Assembly (NCBI GenBank): GCA_910585165.1
Contig: CAJUBX010000033.1
Span: 1 to 21,990, forward strand
Reading direction: 5' to 3'
Length of the DNA: 21,990 nt
Origin: an uncultured Oscillibacter sp.
Lineage (GTDB): Bacteria > Bacillota > Clostridia > Oscillospirales > Oscillospiraceae
Positions 7,100 through 14,290 of this stretch are shown here, piece after piece. The translations under genes and the position numbers were made by a program. Within the stretch, counting starts at the first letter, position 1. Each line of letters starts with the position of its first letter. Below the pieces are notes generated by a model. The model worked only from the letters and a program-made list of their open reading frames with translations, did not search any database and was not told the origin of the DNA.

Positions 7100-7348
7100 T
7101 TATTTATTCAGCTTGCCTGCCAGGTAATTCACCGCGTCGCCCACGGTCTTGAGGGAGGAAAGCTCCTCCTCCTCAATCTCGCCGACCTCGAACTCCTCCT
7201 CCATGGCCATGACCAGCTCCACCAGATCCACAGAGTCCGCCCCCAGGTCCCCCTCGAAAGCGGTATCCAGGGTGATGTCCTCCGGCTCCTTGGCGAACTG
7301 CTCCGCCACCAGCTCCCGCAGGATTTTCAAAATCTCCTCGTTTGACAT
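7100..7348 (-). CDS. acpP: Acyl carrier protein
   Basis: 82 aa acidic, four-helix carrier protein of fatty acid synthesis. The phosphopantetheine attachment site is Ser39 in GADSVDLVEL (36-45); DSVDLVEL replaces the more common DSLDTVEL but keeps the essential Ser and acidic flanks. An AAGGAG site lies 10 nt upstream of ATG 7348. It sits between plsX, whose enzyme makes acyl phosphate from acyl-ACP, and rnc. A separate promoter at the end of plsX suggests that ACP is made in excess of PlsX. Confidence 0.97.
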   Translation of the reverse strand: MSNEEILKILRELVAEQFAKEPEDITLDTAFEGDLGADSVDLVELVMAMEEEFEVGEIEEEELSSLKTVGDAVNYLAGKLNK

Positions 7349-7392
7349 TGCCGTTTCACTCCTTCATAGACTCGTCTGCTTCCTGAGACGAC

Positions 7393-7410
7393 AGGCTTTT
7401 CATGAAGCCT
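7393..7410 (-). promoter_or_regulatory. Inverted repeat at the acpP transcription start
   Basis: AGGCTT-N6-AAGCCT, with a TTCATGAA palindrome in its centre, begins directly after the acpP -10 element. Its position suits an operator or a 5' end hairpin. It does not resemble a FapR or FabT site that I know. Confidence 0.4.
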
Positions 7411-7440
7411 ATCATACGGCAAGGGCCGCCGCTCTGTCAA
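7411..7440 (-). promoter_or_regulatory. Internal promoter for acpP-rnc
   Basis: On the minus strand TTGACA (7440-7435), 18-nt spacer, TATGAT (7416-7411). The TGA inside TTGACA is the stop codon of plsX, so the promoter straddles the gene end. Confidence 0.8.
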
Positions 7441-8483
7441 GGGGCATCCGGCAAATTCTGCCTGTCTGCCCCGACTTTCATCAATTCGATGTTCGCCTGC
7501 ACGTCGGCGATGAAGCCGCTGGCGGCATATTCCTCCGCCCGGCGGATGGCGTTGCGGATTGCCCGGGCGTCGGAGGAGCCGTGGGCCTTGATGACAGGCT
7601 TTGAAATGCCCAGGAAGGGGGTTCCTCCCACCTCGCTGGGGTCCAGCAGCTTTTTCATCTCCGCCAGGTCCCCCTTCACCAGTCCTGCGGCGATTTTCGT
7701 CCTGGCGCTGGAGAGGAAAACCTTCTTCAGCTCCTTCAAGAGGAACTTCCCCGTGCCCTCCAGGGACTTGAGCATCACGTTCCCGGAAAAGCCGTCGGCC
7801 ACCAGCACGTCCGCCCCGCCCAGCATGGCCTCGCTCGCCTCCAGGTTGCCCACGAAGTGAAGCCGCCCGGCCTCCGCCGCCGCCGTCAGCAGGGCGTAGG
7901 CCTCCTGGCGGAGCGTATCGCCCTTCTCCGCCTCCGCGCCGATGTTCAAAAGGGCCACCCGGGGCCGCTCCACCCCCAGGACCCGCCGGACGTAGTAGTT
8001 CCCAAGATAGGCGAACTGGAGCAGGTACTCCGGCGTGCACTCGGCGTTGGCCCCGCAGTCGCACAGCAGCATGCGGCCCTCCGCCGTGGGGAGCACCGGG
8101 CCCATGGCCGCCCGGCGGACGCCCCGGATGCGCTTGACCACCAAAGTCGCCCCGGCCAGCAGCGCCCCCGTGGACCCGGCGGAGACGAAGGCGTCCCCCT
8201 CCCCGCTTTTCAGCAGGTTCAGCCCCACCGTCAGGGAGGACCCCTTTTTTCTCTTGAAGGCGGTGGCGGGGTCGTCGGCGATTTCCACCACCTCCGGCGC
8301 GTCCCGGATCTCCACTCCGGCGGGGAGGTTCTTCTCCCCGCATTGCTCCACGGCCTTCAAAATCTCCGCCGTCCGGCCTACCAGAATCACGCCGGTTCCA
8401 TACTGCCTGTGGGCCTCCAAGGCCCCCTGGACCACGGCCAGAGGGGCGTTGTCCCCGCCCATGGCGTCCACGATGATCTTCAT
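7437..8483 (-). CDS. plsX: Phosphate acyltransferase PlsX
   Basis: 348 aa. PlsX converts acyl-ACP and phosphate to acyl phosphate, the donor for PlsY in the first step of phospholipid synthesis; it is a peripheral membrane enzyme. The N-terminal IIVDAMGGDNAPLAVVQGALEA and the later FVSAGSTGALLAGAT and GPVLPT segments are family hallmarks, and the length is typical. GGGAGGG lies 6 nt before ATG 8483. It is 35 nt downstream of trmFO and probably cotranscribed with it, followed by acpP. The genes fapR and fabD/fabG, often neighbours in Bacillus, are absent here. Confidence 0.97.
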   Translation of the reverse strand: MKIIVDAMGGDNAPLAVVQGALEAHRQYGTGVILVGRTAEILKAVEQCGEKNLPAGVEIRDAPEVVEIADDPATAFKRKKGSSLTVGLNLLKSGEGDAFVSAGSTGALLAGATLVVKRIRGVRRAAMGPVLPTAEGRMLLCDCGANAECTPEYLLQFAYLGNYYVRRVLGVERPRVALLNIGAEAEKGDTLRQEAYALLTAAAEAGRLHFVGNLEASEAMLGGADVLVADGFSGNVMLKSLEGTGKFLLKELKKVFLSSARTKIAAGLVKGDLAEMKKLLDPSEVGGTPFLGISKPVIKAHGSSDARAIRNAIRRAEEYAASGFIADVQANIELMKVGADRQNLPDAP

Positions 8484-8518
8484 GCTTGACCCTCCCTTGC
8501 GTTTTTCTCTTTCGCGCC

Positions 8519-9826
8519 TTACTCCAGCACGGTCGCCCGCAGCTTCTCTATGATCTCCAGGGACCGGCGGCTGAGCTCCGCGTTTTTGTTCCGCTTTCCC
8601 CGGACCCGATGGTCCAGGGGCGGCATGATGCCGAAATTGATGTTCATGGGCTGGAAAACCGTGACGGACGGGTTGGAGACATACAGCCCCAGGGCCCCTA
8701 TGGCGGTCTCCTGGGGGAAGTCCGCCGGGGGGAGCCCCCGGAGCCTCCGGGCCGTCTCCACGCCTGCCAAAAAGCCGCTGGCGGCGGATTCCACGTATCC
8801 CTCCACCCCGGTCATCTGCCCGGCGAAGGAGATGCGGGGCTCCGCCTTGAGGCGGTAATAGCGGTCCAGCAGCCGGGGGGAGTTCAAAAACGTGTTCCGG
8901 TGCATCACGCCGTAGCGAAGGAACTCCGCGCCGCGGAGGGCGGGAATCATGGAGAACACCCGCCGCTGCTCCGGGAAGCGGAGGTGGGTCTGAAAGCCCA
9001 CCAGGTTATAGATGCTGCCCTCTAAGTTGTCCCGCCGGAGCTGGACCACGGCGAAGGGCTCCCTTCCCGTCCTGGGGTCCGTCAGGCCCCAGGGCTTCAG
9101 CGGGCCGTAGCGCAGGGTGTCCCGGCCCCGCCGGGCCATGACCTCCACGGGCATGCAGCCCTCGAAGACCTTCTTGTCCTCAAAGCCGTGGACCTCCGCC
9201 TCCTGGGCGGCGGCAAGGGCCTGCCAGAACGCGTCGTACTCCGCCTCGTCCAGGGGGCAGTTCACGTAGTCCGCCGTGCCCCGGCCGTAGCGGGAGCCCA
9301 TCCAGGCTTTTTCCATGTCGACGCTTCCGGCGCTGACCAGGGGGGCCGCCGCGTCGTAAAAGTGGAGGGCGGAACCATCCCCCAGCAGCGCCTGCAGGCG
9401 CTCCGCCAGGGCGTCGGAGGTCAGGGGGCCGGAGGCCACCACCACCTCCCCCTCCGGAATTCCGGTGACCTCGCCGGGGACTACGGCGATGTTGGGATGG
9501 CTTTTCAGCCGCTCCGTCACCAGCCTGGCAAAGCCGTGGCGGTCCACCGCCAGGGCCCCGCCCGCCTCCACCCGGGTCGCGTCGGCGCAGGAGAGGATCA
9601 GGGAGTCCAGGCGGCGGAGCTCCTCTTTCAAAAGACCTACGGCGTTTTCCAGCTGGTCGCTTCTGAGGGAGTTAGAGCAGCAGAGCTCCGCAAAGTACTC
9701 CGTCTCGTGGGCGGGGGTCTTCTTCTCCGGCTTCATCTCCCGGAGAGTCACCTGAACGCCCCGCTTCGCCAGCTGCCAGGCGCATTCGCTGCCGGCAAGG
9801 CCGGCGCCGATTACGGTTGCCTGCAT
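8519..9826 (-). CDS. trmFO: Methylenetetrahydrofolate-tRNA-(uracil-54) methyltransferase TrmFO
   Basis: 435 aa flavoprotein that makes ribothymidine at tRNA position 54, using methylene-THF and FADH2. The FAD-binding motif VIGAGLAGSECAWQLAKRG (5-23) opens the protein. FAELCCSNSLRSDQ (45-58) and FEGCMPVEVMARRG (221-234) carry Cys50 and Cys224, which I align with the catalytic and assisting cysteines of the B. subtilis enzyme (Cys53 and Cys226). GGAGGTG lies 5-6 nt before ATG 9826. In Bacillus trmFO follows topA directly; here about 740 bp with two small genes and a palindrome cluster lie between them. No convincing promoter of its own is visible. Confidence 0.97.
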   Translation of the reverse strand: MQATVIGAGLAGSECAWQLAKRGVQVTLREMKPEKKTPAHETEYFAELCCSNSLRSDQLENAVGLLKEELRRLDSLILSCADATRVEAGGALAVDRHGFARLVTERLKSHPNIAVVPGEVTGIPEGEVVVASGPLTSDALAERLQALLGDGSALHFYDAAAPLVSAGSVDMEKAWMGSRYGRGTADYVNCPLDEAEYDAFWQALAAAQEAEVHGFEDKKVFEGCMPVEVMARRGRDTLRYGPLKPWGLTDPRTGREPFAVVQLRRDNLEGSIYNLVGFQTHLRFPEQRRVFSMIPALRGAEFLRYGVMHRNTFLNSPRLLDRYYRLKAEPRISFAGQMTGVEGYVESAASGFLAGVETARRLRGLPPADFPQETAIGALGLYVSNPSVTVFQPMNINFGIMPPLDHRVRGKRNKNAELSRRSLEIIEKLRATVLE

Positions 9827-9851
9827 TTTTTCACCTCCAAGGCGGAAGTTT

Positions 9852-9876
9852 CAGCCATAAAAATGGCTGGTTTTTT
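9852..9876 (+). terminator. Orphan plus-strand terminator-like hairpin
   Basis: CAGCCAT-AAAA-ATGGCTG, a 7-bp stem, is followed by TTTTTT. No plus-strand gene lies just upstream (trmFO is on the other strand), so either it marks an unannotated plus-strand transcript or it is part of the hairpin-rich element to its right. Confidence 0.5.
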
Positions 9877-9886
9877 GCAGCCCATA

Positions 9887-9920
9887 TTTCCTCTTTTTCT
9901 TCCGGAAGAAAAAGAGGAAA
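9887..9920. repeat. Perfect 34-bp palindrome
   Basis: Two 17-bp arms, TTTCCTCTTTTTCTTCC and its exact complement, meet without a spacer at 9903/9904. One arm is pure pyrimidine and the other pure purine. It could form a cruciform or a long RNA hairpin in the trmFO leader. Confidence 0.9.
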
Positions 9921-10037
9921 CGGGCCGTGCACGGTCTATAGGGCAGCTCTTGGCGGCTTTGCCGCCTAGAGATGCCGCATCCCCCTTGCGGGGAAAGAAG
10001 AAAAAGAAGTAAGGGCCCTGCGGGCCATTTTAGGGCC

Positions 10038-10247
10038 TTAACGTTCCTCTGACCGTCCGAGAAGATAGTCGGTGGACACCCCAAAGAAATCCGCCAGTTT
10101 TATCAATCCAGGAACATCAGGATAATGAACCGCTGATTCATAGTAAAGGTAGGCTCTTTGCCCAATGCCCATATACTCCGCAACTTCTTTTGACGTAAAG
10201 CGTCCTTCCTTGCGGAGGCTTTTCAGACGTTCAGCAAAAATTTCCAT
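10038..10247 (-). CDS. Small XRE-family helix-turn-helix regulator
   Basis: 69 aa, only a Cro/C1-type DNA-binding domain: helix 1 near FAERLKSLRKE (4-14), the helix-turn-helix near TSKEVAEYMGIGQRAYLYYE (18-37), and the closing IKLADFFGVSTDYLLGR (49-65) typical of XRE repressors. No effector or protease-like domain is present. AAGGGGG lies about 5 nt before ATG 10247. It is divergently transcribed from the 82-aa gene at 10319, and the shared 71-bp region contains two matched inverted repeats, so it probably represses that gene and perhaps itself. It separates topA from trmFO, which are usually adjacent. Confidence 0.9.
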   Translation of the reverse strand: MEIFAERLKSLRKEGRFTSKEVAEYMGIGQRAYLYYESAVHYPDVPGLIKLADFFGVSTDYLLGRSEER

Positions 10248-10256
10248 AGTACCCCC

Positions 10257-10285
10257 TTGACTTTGAATCTAAAATTCACTATAAT
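10257..10285 (+). promoter_or_regulatory. Strong promoter of the 82-aa gene
   Basis: TTGACT (10257-10262), 17-nt spacer, TATAAT (10280-10285), near consensus. Transcription would start near 10292, in the middle of operator 2. Confidence 0.9.
10263..10279. promoter_or_regulatory. Operator 1 of the XRE module
   Basis: TTGAATCTAAAATTCAC has the form TTGAAT-N5-ATTCAM. It fills the spacer between -35 and -10 exactly. Probable binding site of the adjacent XRE protein (inference). Confidence 0.65.
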
Positions 10286-10307
10286 TGAATTATAAATTCA
10301 ATTATAG
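10279..10307. promoter_or_regulatory. Operator 2 of the XRE module, 29-bp palindrome
   Basis: The core TTGAAT-N5-ATTCAA (10285-10301) repeats operator 1 at a distance of 22 bp, about two helical turns. It sits inside a longer palindrome with 13-bp arms around a 3-nt centre. It covers the -10 element and the transcription start. Confidence 0.7.
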
Positions 10308-10318
10308 GAGGAACTCCC

Positions 10319-10567
10319 ATGACCCCACTCATGCAGACCATTTTCGACGAGCTTCGTTCCTGTTACCTGGACCGCTACATCGACGGCTTTCAGCGGGACG
10401 TCTGCGCCGCAGAACTCCAGCGGCTCCACAGCGCGCTGGCCGCCGCAATGCCGGAGGGCTGCCTTCCGCTTCTCCAGCAGTACCTTCTCACCCTCAGAGC
10501 CCGTTCCCTCATGGAGCTGGAGGCCATGTTTCAGGCCGCCTTCGCCGCCGGGAAGGAGCTGGCTTAG
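10319..10567 (+). CDS. Hypothetical small helical protein, divergent partner of the XRE regulator
   Basis: 82 aa, not recognised with confidence. It is predicted to be all helical, with amphipathic stretches DELRSCYLDRYIDGFQRDV (10-28), LQRLHSALAAAM and LLQQYLLTLRAR, and no signal peptide or membrane helix. The ending RSLMELEAMFQAAFAAGKELA recalls the C-terminal pattern of DUF6809-type small proteins found near XRE genes in clostridia; this is a weak suggestion. AGGAGG lies 7 nt before ATG 10319, and the promoter is near consensus, so it should be well expressed when not repressed. Its stop codon overlaps the topA stop (4-bp convergent overlap), and no terminator is visible. Confidence 0.82.
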   Translation: MTPLMQTIFDELRSCYLDRYIDGFQRDVCAAELQRLHSALAAAMPEGCLPLLQQYLLTLRARSLMELEAMFQAAFAAGKELA

Positions 10568-12933
10568 CCCTCCCCGGCCTTCTTGGCGGCGGGTTTTTTC
10601 GCCGCCGTCTTTTTTGCCGCGGGCTTCCTGGCGGCGGCGGGCTTGGCAGTTTTCGCCGCGGTCGTTTTCGCGGCGGCAGCTTTCGTGGTTTTCGTCTTCT
10701 TGGCGGAAGCCGCCTTCGCGGTCTTGGCCGCCGTCTTCCCGGCGGCGGGCTTCTCCGGCGTTTCCTCCGCCGCAGGGGGCTCCTCCCCCTCCTTCCGGGC
10801 GGCGAAGCGGGGATAGCCCCGCTTATCCTCCGGCAGGAAATTGGCGCACTTCGGATTGATGCAGAAGGGCTTCCGCGCCCCCTTGCCCGCCTTTTTGAAC
10901 ATGGTCTGGCCGCAGACCGGGCAGTCGTCCTTCACCGGAACGTCCCAGGTCATGAAGCCGCACTTCTCCGCCTCCGCCTTGGCGGTGGAGTGCTCGCAGC
11001 AGTAGTAGGTGTACTGCTTTCCGGTTTTCTTGCTCTTGCCCGTGCGCTTCATCAGCCGCCCGCCGCACATGGGGCAGCGGCCCGGCATCTCCACCACCAG
11101 GGGCATGGTGAAGCTGCACTCCGGGAACCCCGGGCAGGCCAGGAAGCGGCCAAAGCGGCCGGACTTCACCACCAGGTTCCGCCCGCACTCGGGGCAGACC
11201 TCGGCGGAGACTTCGTCGGGGACCTTGATGCGCACGCCCTCCAGGTCCTGCTCCGCCTGCTTGAGGTTTTTGTCGAAGTCCCCGTAGAAGTCCCGCAGGA
11301 CCCCCTTCCACGGAATGCTCCCCCCCTCCACGGAGTCCAGCTTCTCCTCCATGTGGGCGGTGAATTTCAAATCGGCGATGTCGGTGAACTTATCCTTCAT
11401 CAGCTCCGTGACCACCCGGCCCAGATTGGTGATTTTCAGGTACTTGCCCTCTTTTTCCACATACGCCCGGTCCAGAATGGTGGACACGGTGGGCGCGTAG
11501 GTGGAGGGCCGCCCGATGCCCTGCTCCTCCATGGCCCGGATGAGGGACGCGTCGGTGTACCGGGCGGGAGGCTGGGTAAAGTGCTGGCTGGGGGTGAAGC
11601 CCTTCAAATCCAGGGCGTCCCCCTCCTGGAGCTCCGGCAGGGGGGATTCCTTTTCCTCCTTCTCCTCGTCCCGGCCCTCCTCGTACACGGCGGTATAGCC
11701 GGTGAATTTCAGGCTGGAGGAGCTGGCCCGGAAATCGTGGCGGCCGGCGGCGATCTCCACGGACACGCTGTCGTACACGGCGTTGGACATCTGGCAGGCC
11801 ACGAAGCGGCTCCAGATCAGGCGGTAGAGCCGGTACTGCTCGCCCGTCAGGTCCGCCTTCAAATCCTCCGGGGTCCAGCGGACGTTGCTGGGGCGGATGG
11901 CCTCGTGGGCGTCCTGGGCGTTCGCCTTGGCCTTGTAGCGGTTGGTTTTGGCGTAGGTGTCCCCGTAGCGGTCCAGGATGAAGCTCCTGGCCTCCGCCAG
12001 GGCCTCCTCGGAAAGGCGCAGGGAGTCGGTACGCATATAGGTGATAAGGCCCACGGTGCCCTCTCCGGCCACGTCCACGCCCTCGTAAAGCTGCTGAGCG
12101 ATGGCCATGGTCCGCCGGGGGGTCATATTGAGCTTCCGGGAGGCCTCCTGCTGCATGGTGGAGGTGGTGAAAGGGGGAGAGGGGCTGCGCTGCTTGTCGG
12201 TCCGCTTGACGGACTTCACGGAAAAGGCGGCGCTTTTCGCCTCCTCCATCACGGCCTCCACCTCGGCCTGGGATTTCAGCTCGGCCTTTTTCCCGTCCTT
12301 CCCGTGGTAGCGGGCGGAAAAGGGCTTGTTCCGCCCCAGGAGTCCGGCGTCCAGGGTCCAGTACTCCTCCGGCTGAAACGCCTCAATTTCCCGCTCCCGG
12401 TCGTCCACCATCCGGGTGGCCACGGACTGGACCCGCCCGGCGGAGAGGCCCCGGCGGACCTTTTTCCAGAGGAGGGGGCTCAGCTCATAGCCCACCAGCC
12501 TATCCAGGATGCGCCGGGCCTGCTGGGCGTCCACCAGGTTCTGGTCGATGGCCCGGGGGGAGCGGATGCTCTCCTGGACCACCTTCTTTGTGATCTCGTT
12601 GAAGGTCACCCGCCGGGTCTTCGCGTCCGGCAGGTCCAAAAGGTGCTTTAAGTGCCAGGAGATGGCCTCCCCCTCCCGGTCCGGGTCGGTGGCCAGGAAG
12701 ACCGTGTCCGCCGCCTTGGCGGATTTTTTCAGGTCCTTGATGATATCCTCCTTGCCCTTGATGGGCTGGTAGACCGGCTCGAAATCCTGCTCCGGGTCCA
12801 CGCCCAGCTTGCTCTTGGGCAAATCCCGCAGGTGGCCCATGCACGCCTTGACGGTGTACTCCTTCCCCAGATACTTTCCGATGGTCTTGGCCTTCGCCGG
12901 GGATTCCACGATGACCAAATACTGCTTTGCCAT
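10564..12933 (-). CDS. topA: DNA topoisomerase I (type IA) with a basic Lys/Ala-rich tail
   Basis: 789 aa; relaxes negative supercoils. The TOPRIM domain has Glu10 in IVESPAKAKTIG and the acidic triad D83-P-D85-R-E87 in ATDPDREGE. The catalytic Tyr299 is in LITYMRTDS. Three zinc-ribbon modules follow: C580-x2-C583 with C600/C606, C620-x2-C623 with C645/C646/C658, and C671-x2-C674 with C691/C696. Residues about 730-789 form a low-complexity tail of Lys, Ala, Thr and Pro (PAAKK-like repeats), resembling histone H1 or actinobacterial TopA tails. The start is ATG 12933 with GGAGGT 10-11 nt upstream; the TTG at 12951 overlaps that site and is rejected. It is 96 nt downstream of dprA, the usual Firmicutes order. 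Confidence 0.97.
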   Translation of the reverse strand: MAKQYLVIVESPAKAKTIGKYLGKEYTVKACMGHLRDLPKSKLGVDPEQDFEPVYQPIKGKEDIIKDLKKSAKAADTVFLATDPDREGEAISWHLKHLLDLPDAKTRRVTFNEITKKVVQESIRSPRAIDQNLVDAQQARRILDRLVGYELSPLLWKKVRRGLSAGRVQSVATRMVDDREREIEAFQPEEYWTLDAGLLGRNKPFSARYHGKDGKKAELKSQAEVEAVMEEAKSAAFSVKSVKRTDKQRSPSPPFTTSTMQQEASRKLNMTPRRTMAIAQQLYEGVDVAGEGTVGLITYMRTDSLRLSEEALAEARSFILDRYGDTYAKTNRYKAKANAQDAHEAIRPSNVRWTPEDLKADLTGEQYRLYRLIWSRFVACQMSNAVYDSVSVEIAAGRHDFRASSSSLKFTGYTAVYEEGRDEEKEEKESPLPELQEGDALDLKGFTPSQHFTQPPARYTDASLIRAMEEQGIGRPSTYAPTVSTILDRAYVEKEGKYLKITNLGRVVTELMKDKFTDIADLKFTAHMEEKLDSVEGGSIPWKGVLRDFYGDFDKNLKQAEQDLEGVRIKVPDEVSAEVCPECGRNLVVKSGRFGRFLACPGFPECSFTMPLVVEMPGRCPMCGGRLMKRTGKSKKTGKQYTYYCCEHSTAKAEAEKCGFMTWDVPVKDDCPVCGQTMFKKAGKGARKPFCINPKCANFLPEDKRGYPRFAARKEGEEPPAAEETPEKPAAGKTAAKTAKAASAKKTKTTKAAAAKTTAAKTAKPAAARKPAAKKTAAKKPAAKKAGEG

Positions 12934-13029
12934 AGTTACGATTACCTCCAAATTGTCGGGGACGCTTTATGCCGAGAAATCAAAGCGGGGCCTGTTCCCG
13001 CCGGAGCAAACGGCAAAATGATGTTTGCC

Positions 13030-14229
13030 CTAATCCTCCAGCGCCACGGTCCGGGTATACCGTTTGCCGCTGTGCTGGCGGACGAAGCCGTCGATCTCCA
13101 GCATGGTCAGGGCCGACAGGACCCGCCGGACGGGAATGCCGGTGGTTTGAATCAGATCGTCCGCCAAAATGGGCTCCTCCGGCTTCAAAACCCGCAGAAG
13201 GGCCGCCTGGTCGTCCGTCAGGCCCTCCGGGCTCACAGTCTCCAGGGGCGGCTTTTCCGGCGCTTTTTCCTCCGCTCTCCGCCGGGGCTCCGGCGCGGCC
13301 CGCCGCTCAAGCGGCAGCGGCTCCCAGTCCGGAAGGTCCCCGGCAGGGCGCAGCTTTCCCGGAAAGCGCTCCTGAAAGTCCCGGAGAACGTCCCAGCCCG
13401 ACGCCGCCAGCCCTGCGCCGTCCCGGATTAAGCGGTTGCAGCCCACGCTGGCGGGCGCGCCGATGGGGCCGGGGACGGCGTAAACCTCCCGCCCCTGCTC
13501 CAGGGCCAGGCGGGCGGTGATCAGCGCCCCGCTGCGCTCCGGGGCCTCCACCACCAAAACCGCCACGCTGAGGCCGGACATGATCCGGTTCCGGGCGGGG
13601 AAATGGGCCTTATCCGGCGGCGAGCCCGGCGGATACTCGGAAAGCAGGACCCCGGCGGCGGCTACGTCGGCGTACAAATCCCGGTTCTCCGGGGGATAGC
13701 AGACGTCCAGGCCGCTGCCCGTCACGCCTATCACAACGCCTCCCGCCCGGAGGGCCCCCCGGGCGGCGGCGGAATCCACGCCCCGGGCCAGCCCCGTCGT
13801 CACCACCGCGCCGGAGGCCGCCAGCTCCCGGCCCAGCCGCTCCCCGCCGGATTCGCCATAGGGCGTACACCGCCGGGTTCCTACCACCGCGACGGCCGCC
13901 TCCTCGTCTATGGCGGGCATGCGGCCCTTCACATACAGCACCAGCGGCGGGTCGAAGATGTTCCGCAGCCGCTGGGGATACTCCGCGTCCTGAATGGTCA
14001 GGATTCTCTGGTTCAGCCGCCGGCAGTCCGCCAGAATGCGGTCCGCGGCGGAGAGGTCCCGGTTCAGTGCCAGCTCCGCCTGATCCGGGGGCACGCCCTC
14101 GACCAGGCCCAGTTCCTCCCGGCCGGCGAAAAAGAGTTCCTCCGGCGAGCCAAAGTGCCGCAGAAGCGCCAGGCGGGACGGGCCCTTCAAGCCCGGCAGC
14201 TCCGCCAGCCATACCCAGTATTTCAGCAT
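13030..14229 (-). CDS. dprA: DNA-processing protein DprA (Smf)
   Basis: 399 aa. DprA binds incoming single-stranded DNA and loads RecA during natural transformation. N-terminal helical part (LKYWVWLAELPGLKG, a SAM-like region), then a Rossmann fold with VVGTRRCTPYGE, TTGLARGVDSAAARGAL, GVTGSGLDVCYPPENRDLY and the hallmark FPARNRIMSGLS. After a Pro/Arg-rich linker a DprA winged helix closes the protein (GLTDDQAALLRVLKPEE to GKRYTR). ATG 14229 follows GAGGGGGACGGGAG; the longer frame to 14280 is non-coding leader. A TTGACA at 14280-14275 has only poorly spaced -10 candidates (TATAGG, 15 nt). It is 61 nt after the methyltransferase, with topA next. No other competence gene lies in the window. 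Confidence 0.96.
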   Translation of the reverse strand: MLKYWVWLAELPGLKGPSRLALLRHFGSPEELFFAGREELGLVEGVPPDQAELALNRDLSAADRILADCRRLNQRILTIQDAEYPQRLRNIFDPPLVLYVKGRMPAIDEEAAVAVVGTRRCTPYGESGGERLGRELAASGAVVTTGLARGVDSAAARGALRAGGVVIGVTGSGLDVCYPPENRDLYADVAAAGVLLSEYPPGSPPDKAHFPARNRIMSGLSVAVLVVEAPERSGALITARLALEQGREVYAVPGPIGAPASVGCNRLIRDGAGLAASGWDVLRDFQERFPGKLRPAGDLPDWEPLPLERRAAPEPRRRAEEKAPEKPPLETVSPEGLTDDQAALLRVLKPEEPILADDLIQTTGIPVRRVLSALTMLEIDGFVRQHSGKRYTRTVALED

Positions 14230-14290
14230 CTCCCGTCCCCCTCTTATTAAGGTCCTATATACTATTATAAATACTGTCAAATTGCAAGCA

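Larger units (their letters stand above)
9852..10035. repeat. Hairpin-rich intergenic element
   Basis: Within about 184 bp there are six structures in a row: the CAGCCAT hairpin (9852-9869), a 34-bp palindrome (9887-9920), CCGTGCACGG, GGCGGC-TTT-GCCGCC, CCCC-CTTG-CGGGG and GGCCC-TGC-GGGCC, plus a purine run GAAAGAAGAAAAAGAAG near 10000. I see no plausible gene inside. Fragments such as AGGAAACGGG, ATAGGGC and CGGCGGCTTTGCC recur downstream of gpr (6252-6292), suggesting a dispersed element, which is inference. Confidence 0.45.

Noticed and set aside
9851..10084. A 77-codon minus-strand frame across the hairpin cluster
   Set aside because: It is encoded by the palindromes themselves, overlaps the XRE gene end in another frame and has no ribosome binding site.
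10285..12651. Open frame of 788 codons on the plus strand, antisense to topA
   Set aside because: It is Gly, Leu, His and Arg rich, has no ribosome binding site, and mirrors a highly conserved gene on the other strand. It is a product of high GC at third codon positions.
12934..13029. A terminator between dprA and topA
   Set aside because: Only a weak 5-bp GCGGG/CCCGC stem with TTTGATTT is visible. The two genes are probably cotranscribed.
14254..14280. A promoter for dprA using TTGACA at 14280-14275
   Set aside because: Candidate -10 elements are only 5, 13 or 15 nt away. None has normal spacing, so it is mentioned only in the dprA entry.
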